Both the position numbers and the translations under genes were made by a program. Shown piece by piece: positions 21,628-25,078 of a stretch of DNA of 25,078 nt (position 1 is the stretch's first letter; every line of letters begins with the position of its first letter). The stretch spans positions 1 through 25,078 of the forward strand of contig SFHQ01000025.1 in assembly GCA_004556345.1 (NCBI GenBank). The letters are read 5' to 3'. The stretch comes from Clostridiales bacterium (GTDB lineage: Bacteria > Bacillota > Clostridia > Oscillospirales > Oscillospiraceae). The notes below the pieces were generated by a model that was given only the letters and a program-made list of their open reading frames with translations, had not been told where the DNA came from and made no database searches.

Positions 21628-23007
21628 TTAATACTTGCCCAGGGAACCGGCGTCGTCGCCGCTGGCGGACTTGCCCAGGTAGAAGTCGTTGCCGGGCAGG
21701 ATGGCGTTGAGGACGATGCCCGCGATGGCGGCGATGGCCAGGGAGGTCAGGGTGATGGAGGCCGCGCCGATCTGGAAGGTCAGGCCGTCCGTGAAGCCCA
21801 GGCCGCAGACCAGGATGACCGCAGCGATGATGAGGTTGCGGCTGTTGGTGAAGTCCACGTGGTTCTCCACCACGTTCCGCACGCCGATGGCGGAGATCAT
21901 ACCGTAGAGGATGAAGCTCACGCCGCCGATGATGGCGGAGGGGATGGTGTTGACCAGATGGGCAAAGGCGGGGGAGAAGGACAGGATGATGGCGTAAATG
22001 GCCGCCAGCCGGACCACGCGGGGGTCGTGGACGCGGGAGAGGACCAGCACGCCGGTGTTCTCGCCGTAGGTGGTGTTGGCGGGGCCGCCGAACAGACCGG
22101 CCAGGGCCGTGGCGACGCCGTCGCCGATCAGGGTGCGGTGCAGGCCGGGATCCTCGATGAAGTTTTCCCCCACGGTAGCGGAGATGGCGGACACGTCGCC
22201 GATGTGCTCCATCATGGAGGCGACGGCGATGGGGGCCATGACCAGGATGGCGGTCAGGTCAAACTTGGCGACACTGCCGGAGAAGTTGTTCAGGAAGGGC
22301 TGGAGGCCCAGCACGGCGTTCTCGCCGGTGAGCAGGGAGCTGCCGGCAAAGCCGGAGAAATCGACCATCCCGGCGCACAGGGCGACCACATAGCCGCCGA
22401 CCACGCCCAGCAAGATGGGGATGATCTTGATCATGCCGCGGCCCCAGATGTTGGCCACGATGATGATGGCCATGGAAACCAGCGCCAGCCACCAGCAGCT
22501 GGAGGCGTTGGACACGGCGGAGGGGGCCAGGTTCAGGCCGATGAGAATAATGATGGGGCCGGTGACCACGGGGGGCAGGAAGTGCATCACGCGGTGCACG
22601 CCCACGGCCTTGATGATGGCGGCGAGGACCACATACAGCAGGCCGGCGATGACGATGCCGCCGCAGGCATACTGCAATTTCTCAGAAGGCTCCATCGTGG
22701 CATACATGCCGGAGCTTAATTCTGCCATGGCCGAGAAGCCGCCGAGAAAGGCGAAGGACGAGCCTAAGAAGGCGGGGACCTTCAGCTTCGTACAGAAGTG
22801 GAAGAACAGGGTGCCGAACCCGGCGAAGAAGAGGGTGGTCTGTGTGTTCAGGGGCAGGCCGTAGCTCTGCACCAGGATGGGGACCAGCACCGTGGCGCCA
22901 AACATGGCGAACATGTGCTGCAAGCCCAGGATGAGCATTTTGGGCTTTCCCAGGACCCTGGCGTCCTTGATGGGCGCCGAGCCGATGGTGGATGTTTTTG
23001 CGTTCAT
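21628..23007 (-). CDS. uraA: Uracil permease, NCS2 (nucleobase:cation symporter-2) family
   Basis: This 459-residue inner-membrane symporter imports uracil, with about 14 transmembrane segments. Family marks are LGLQHMFAMFGATVLVP (27-43), MEHIGDV with Glu267, and GGPANTTYGENTGV (307-320) with Glu316. The two glutamates correspond to the substrate-binding glutamates of UraA-type carriers. TTYGEN favours uracil over xanthine. The ATG at 23007 is chosen because AGAGGAG lies 8 nt upstream; an in-frame extension to 23127 overlaps the leader peptide and has no ribosome site. It is preceded by a promoter, a 30-codon leader ORF and a terminator-like hairpin, suggesting attenuation control. Confidence 0.94.
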   Translation of the reverse strand: MNAKTSTIGSAPIKDARVLGKPKMLILGLQHMFAMFGATVLVPILVQSYGLPLNTQTTLFFAGFGTLFFHFCTKLKVPAFLGSSFAFLGGFSAMAELSSGMYATMEPSEKLQYACGGIVIAGLLYVVLAAIIKAVGVHRVMHFLPPVVTGPIIILIGLNLAPSAVSNASSCWWLALVSMAIIIVANIWGRGMIKIIPILLGVVGGYVVALCAGMVDFSGFAGSSLLTGENAVLGLQPFLNNFSGSVAKFDLTAILVMAPIAVASMMEHIGDVSAISATVGENFIEDPGLHRTLIGDGVATALAGLFGGPANTTYGENTGVLVLSRVHDPRVVRLAAIYAIILSFSPAFAHLVNTIPSAIIGGVSFILYGMISAIGVRNVVENHVDFTNSRNLIIAAVILVCGLGFTDGLTFQIGAASITLTSLAIAAIAGIVLNAILPGNDFYLGKSASGDDAGSLGKY

Positions 23008-23056
23008 GGTTTTCTCCTCTCTTTTGGATGCGCTTGGTTTTCCGGCGTCTCTCTCG

Positions 23057-23149
23057 TCACCGGGAAAACCGCAAAAAAAATACCGGCAGAACAGCCGATA
23101 GCGAAGGAAACAAAGGACCCATGCCAAAGCGTTTCTCTATCCCCAGCAT
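23057..23149 (-). CDS. Candidate 30-residue leader peptide of uraA
   Basis: The small frame begins with ATG at 23149, preceded at 6 nt by AAAGGAGGG, a better ribosome site than that of uraA. It encodes MLGIEKRFGMGPLFPSLSAV followed by ten mostly hydrophobic residues and ends at TGA 23059-23057. It starts about 23 nt after the predicted transcript start and runs through the U-rich tract and the terminator hairpin. A translating ribosome would therefore block that hairpin. It lies in a different frame from uraA. No amino acid is over-represented, which argues against amino-acid sensing. Being too short for homology, it is supported mainly by its ribosome site and placement. Confidence 0.6.
   Translation of the reverse strand: MLGIEKRFGMGPLFPSLSAVLPVFFLRFSR
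23073..23100 (-). terminator. Attenuator (intrinsic terminator) within the uraA leader
   Basis: On the minus strand TATCGGC (23100-23094) pairs with GCCGGTA (23087-23081) around a 6-nt loop and is followed by eight T residues (23080-23073). It lies inside the leader ORF, 66 nt before uraA. A second hairpin (23070-23036, GGTTTTCCCGG with CCGGAAAACC) follows. Its GGTTTTC arm could alternatively pair with GAAAACC next to the uraA start codon. Confidence 0.65.
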
Positions 23150-23178
23150 GTCGATCCCTCCTTTCCGCATTGTTCCCT

Positions 23179-23207
23179 ATTCTACCGTAGCTTGCCCTAG
23201 AATGCAA
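23179..23207 (-). promoter_or_regulatory. Sigma-A promoter of the uraA leader transcript
   Basis: On the minus strand TTGCAT (23207-23202) and TAGAAT (23184-23179) are 17 bp apart, placing the transcript start near 23172. Confidence 0.72.
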
Positions 23208-23228
23208 GCCTTTTTTCCTGGGTTCGGC

Positions 23229-23263
23229 AAAAAAGGACCGGGACAGCACATCCCGGTCCTTTT
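23229..23263 (-). terminator. Rho-independent terminator after the DUF3783 gene
   Basis: AAAAGGACCGGGA (23231-23243) and TCCCGGTCCTTTT (23251-23263) form a perfect 13-bp stem with a 7-nt loop, followed on the minus strand by a six-T run. It closes the cysteine desulfurase-DUF3783 transcript 10 bp after its last stop and insulates uraA. Confidence 0.92.
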
Positions 23264-23273
23264 GGTCCATTCG

Positions 23274-23651
23274 TCAGATCTTTTTCTGCATCATGGCCTG
23301 CTCTTTTCGCAGCTGGGTCAGCAGGGCGGGGGCCGTCCACTTTTTGTTGTGGGCGGTCAGCACGGCTTTGAGACAGCCGGGTCCTGCGCCCGCCTGCCGC
23401 AGGACGGGGAGCAGCTCGTCGAGCTGGTTTCCCAGGCCGCAGAGGACGATCATCTTGTCTCCCAGAGGACCACCCGCATAGGGTGTGCCCTTGGCCTTGC
23501 GGGGGGTCAGACCGGCCAGCTCTTCCAGCTTCCGGCCATAGTCCTCCCGCGGCACGCGCACGACCTCCAGGCCCAGCGGCTCCACGGCGGAGATGATGGC
23601 TGGGGCAGAGAACAGGTCCTCAAAGCCGAACAGCAGTAATTTTCCCTTCAT
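23274..23651 (-). CDS. DUF3783-domain protein
   Basis: This 125-residue soluble protein opens with KLLLFGFEDLFSAPAII and ends in the DUF3783 pattern. That pattern runs from KMIVLCGLGNQLDELLPVLR (66-85) through LKAVLTAHNKKW (94-105) to a Leu/Glu-rich helix. The function of the family is unknown. The gene starts 14 bp after the cysteine desulfurase stop with GGAGGG upstream, so it is in the same operon. A role near iron-sulfur or sulfur-transfer chemistry can only be guessed from this. A strong terminator follows its stop. Confidence 0.85.
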   Translation of the reverse strand: MKGKLLLFGFEDLFSAPAIISAVEPLGLEVVRVPREDYGRKLEELAGLTPRKAKGTPYAGGPLGDKMIVLCGLGNQLDELLPVLRQAGAGPGCLKAVLTAHNKKWTAPALLTQLRKEQAMMQKKI

Positions 23652-23665
23652 ACAAAAGCCCTCCG

Positions 23666-24808
23666 TCAGCGCCCGGCGGCAACTAGGTTTTGGGTCACGC
23701 TCAGCAGCGCCTGCGCCAGTTGGTCCACCTCTTCCTTCGTGTTGCTGGGGCCGAAGGACACCCGCAGCATCCCGTCCCGCACGGGCTTGGAGAGGTTCAT
23801 GGCGGCGTACACATGGCTGGCCTTGCCCCGGTGACAGGCCGACCCGGCGGAGAGGCAGAAGCCCTGGTCGCTGAGATACCGCACCACCACCTGGCTGGGG
23901 TACCCCGGCAGGGAGATGGCGCAGATGTGGGGCGCATCCCCGGCGGACACCACCACCAGCCCCGGCACGAGGGCCTGGAACTGCGCCAGCGCATAGGCCT
24001 TCAAGTCGTTGAGATAGGCAATGTGCTCGTCCAGTGCGTCCTTGCCCAGCTTGGCGGCGGCAGCCAGGGCCGCGATCTGGGGGGTGGCTTCCGTGCCGGA
24101 GCGCAGGCCCTTTTCCTGCCCGCCGCCCCGCAGGAGGGGGATGGCCCGCAGGCCGCTTCGGATAAACAAGGCCCCGGAGCCTTTCATCGCCCCGATCTTA
24201 TGCCCGCTGATGGTCACAAGGTCGGCCCCCAAGCCTTTGGGCGTAAAGGGAAGTTTCAAAAACCCCTGCACGGCGTCGGTGTGCAGCAGGGCGTTGGACT
24301 TGTGCCGCTTGAGTACCTGCGCGGCCTCGGCCACGGGCTGGATGGCCCCCGTCTCGTTGTTCACCAGCAGCATGGACACCAGCACCGTGTCCGGCCGCAG
24401 GGCCTCTTCCAGGGCTTCGATGCGGATATGCCCCGTGGCGTCCGGGTGCAGATAGGTCACCTCATACCCCTGCATCTCCAGCGCCTTGCACGGCTCCAGC
24501 ACGGCGGAGTGCTCCACGGCGGTGGTGATGATGTGCTTCCCCTTGTGCCGCCCCAGATGGACCGCCAGCTGCACCGCCCAGTTGTCCCCCTCGGTCCCGC
24601 AGGAGGTAAAATACAGCTCCTCCGGCCGGCAGCCCAGCGCCTGCGCCACCGTCGCCCGGTGCTCCGCCACCGCCTTGGCCGCCTGGGTCCCCAGGGCATA
24701 CAGGGAGGAGGGGTTGCCATACGCCACCGTCATGGCCTCCACCGCCGCCTGCGCCGCCTCAGGCAGGACCCGTGTGGTGGCCGCGTGGTCAAAATAGATC
24801 ATATCCAT
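23666..24808 (-). CDS. Cysteine desulfurase, NifS/IscS-like class V aminotransferase
   Basis: This PLP enzyme takes sulfur from L-cysteine to form an enzyme persulfide for Fe-S cluster or other thio-cofactor assembly. The 380 residues show YFDHAATT (5-12), GNPSS (31-35), EHSAVL (99-104), the PLP lysine Lys204 in SGHK, RSGTE (236-240) and the catalytic Cys325 in SAGSACHRG. The ATG at 24808 is chosen for AGAGGG 5 nt upstream and for the family N-terminus; an in-frame extension to 24928 crosses the promoter. No iscU or sufBCD scaffold is adjacent, so the acceptor is unknown. The DUF3783 gene follows after 14 bp. Confidence 0.94.
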   Translation of the reverse strand: MDMIYFDHAATTRVLPEAAQAAVEAMTVAYGNPSSLYALGTQAAKAVAEHRATVAQALGCRPEELYFTSCGTEGDNWAVQLAVHLGRHKGKHIITTAVEHSAVLEPCKALEMQGYEVTYLHPDATGHIRIEALEEALRPDTVLVSMLLVNNETGAIQPVAEAAQVLKRHKSNALLHTDAVQGFLKLPFTPKGLGADLVTISGHKIGAMKGSGALFIRSGLRAIPLLRGGGQEKGLRSGTEATPQIAALAAAAKLGKDALDEHIAYLNDLKAYALAQFQALVPGLVVVSAGDAPHICAISLPGYPSQVVVRYLSDQGFCLSAGSACHRGKASHVYAAMNLSKPVRDGMLRVSFGPSNTKEEVDQLAQALLSVTQNLVAAGR

Positions 24809-24841
24809 AAACGCCCTCTTTTCACACAAAAATCGTGTTTT

Positions 24842-24870
24842 ATTGTAATGACTCAGGGGGGAAAAGTCAA
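24842..24870 (-). promoter_or_regulatory. Sigma-A promoter of the cysteine desulfurase operon
   Basis: On the minus strand TTGACT (24870-24865) and TACAAT (24847-24842) are 17 bp apart. The leader is about 27 nt. Confidence 0.8.
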
Positions 24871-24900
24871 GGGAGGGGGCAAAAGAGGAATAGAAAGAAC

Positions 24901-24932
24901 GCAGGTGCGTACAATCACATGTACACACCTGC
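24901..24932 (-). terminator. Hairpin after the partial gene at the right edge, probable terminator
   Basis: GCAGGTG (24901-24907) pairs with CACCTGC (24926-24932), and GTACA with TGTAC inside it. On the minus strand it lies 17 bp after the partial gene and is followed by a pyrimidine-rich but interrupted T tract, so termination strength is uncertain. Confidence 0.55.
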
Positions 24933-24949
24933 TAAGAGTTTAGAACATA

Positions 24950-25078
24950 TTATTGAAGAACACCTGTGCAGCGGGTGAGCTTTAAGTATTCTCCATCATT
25001 TACAGTGACGTAGGAAGTATTGTTAAAATTATCATTGGAGATAATAGAAGAGCTTTCGCCGCTTGCATCAGAATAGCG
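24950..25078 (-). CDS. C-terminal fragment of an unidentified, probably extracytoplasmic protein
   Basis: The minus-strand frame is open from the window edge to TAA at 24952-24950 and encodes 42 residues. It has a Ser/Asn-rich start, then TSYVTVNDGEYLKLTRC and a short tail. The pattern 'tyr-x-val-x-asp-gly-glu-tyr-leu-lys-leu' recalls C-terminal repeats of small secreted proteins or lipoproteins of Firmicutes, but I cannot name the family. The stretch is clearly more AT-rich than the rest of the window. Confidence 0.6.
   Translation of the reverse strand, partial: RYSDASGESSSIISNDNFNNTSYVTVNDGEYLKLTRCTGVLQ

Noticed and set aside
23036..23070. PyrR-binding anti-antiterminator before uraA
   Set aside because: A stable hairpin with a GAGAGAG loop exists, but the conserved PyrR loop sequence is not matched and the hairpin lies after, not before, the terminator T-run.
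23008..23127. 40-codon N-terminal extension of uracil permease
   Set aside because: No ribosome site, non-conserved sequence, and it overlaps the attenuator; the ATG at 23007 has a good site.

Overview
The window looks like chromosomal DNA of a GC-rich, strictly anaerobic Firmicute, most likely a gut clostridium of the Oscillospirales type. This is inferred from the gene families ([FeFe] hydrogenase, Firmicute-type AzlCD, DUF378 and DUF3783, GGAGG-type ribosome sites, sigma-A-like promoters) and from strong GC bias at third codon positions. That bias also creates many long antisense shadow frames. No rRNA, tRNA, CRISPR array, prophage or insertion sequence was seen.

Layout. (1) 1-101: tail of an unidentified plus-strand gene, then two strong hairpins. 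(2) 241-4408, minus strand: a compact cluster reading sirtuin, degenerate sirtuin paralogue, class II fumarase, malic enzyme. The last two give fumarate to malate to pyruvate. (3) 4450-4668: a MITE-like inverted-repeat element. (4) 4683-6704, minus: a D-Ala-D-Ala carboxypeptidase with a long, very charged cytoplasmic tail. (5) 6832-9874, plus: a four-gene operon of ComEA-like protein, OmpR-type regulator, histidine kinase and GerMN lipoprotein, closed by a strong terminator. (6) 9947-12820, minus: O-acetylhomoserine sulfhydrylase, EamA transporter, pseudouridine synthase. (7) 13331-16872, plus: a two-gene [FeFe] hydrogenase module whose flavoprotein subunit joins a NuoF-type iron-sulfur domain to a GltD/NfnB-like NAD(P)H oxidoreductase. 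(8) 16914-20024: a small cobalamin-binding-like protein divergent from an XRE regulator, then a membrane diguanylate cyclase behind a structured leader with a terminator. (9) 20047-21101, minus: the AzlCD branched-chain amino acid exporter. (10) 21324-21548, plus: a DUF378 membrane protein. (11) 21628-23207, minus: uracil permease behind a leader peptide and attenuator. (12) 23274-24808, minus: cysteine desulfurase and a DUF3783 protein. (13) 24950-25078: the AT-richer tail of a further minus-strand gene.

The most interesting items are regulatory or architectural. They are the pyrBI-like leader peptide/attenuator before uraA, the promoter-leader-terminator arrangement before the diguanylate cyclase, the active/degenerate sirtuin pair next to fumarase and malic enzyme, the NuoF-GltD fusion paired with an H-cluster hydrogenase, and a response regulator-kinase-GerMN lipoprotein operon that recalls actinobacterial MtrA-MtrB-LpqB. 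All functional statements are read from motifs; no database search was possible.
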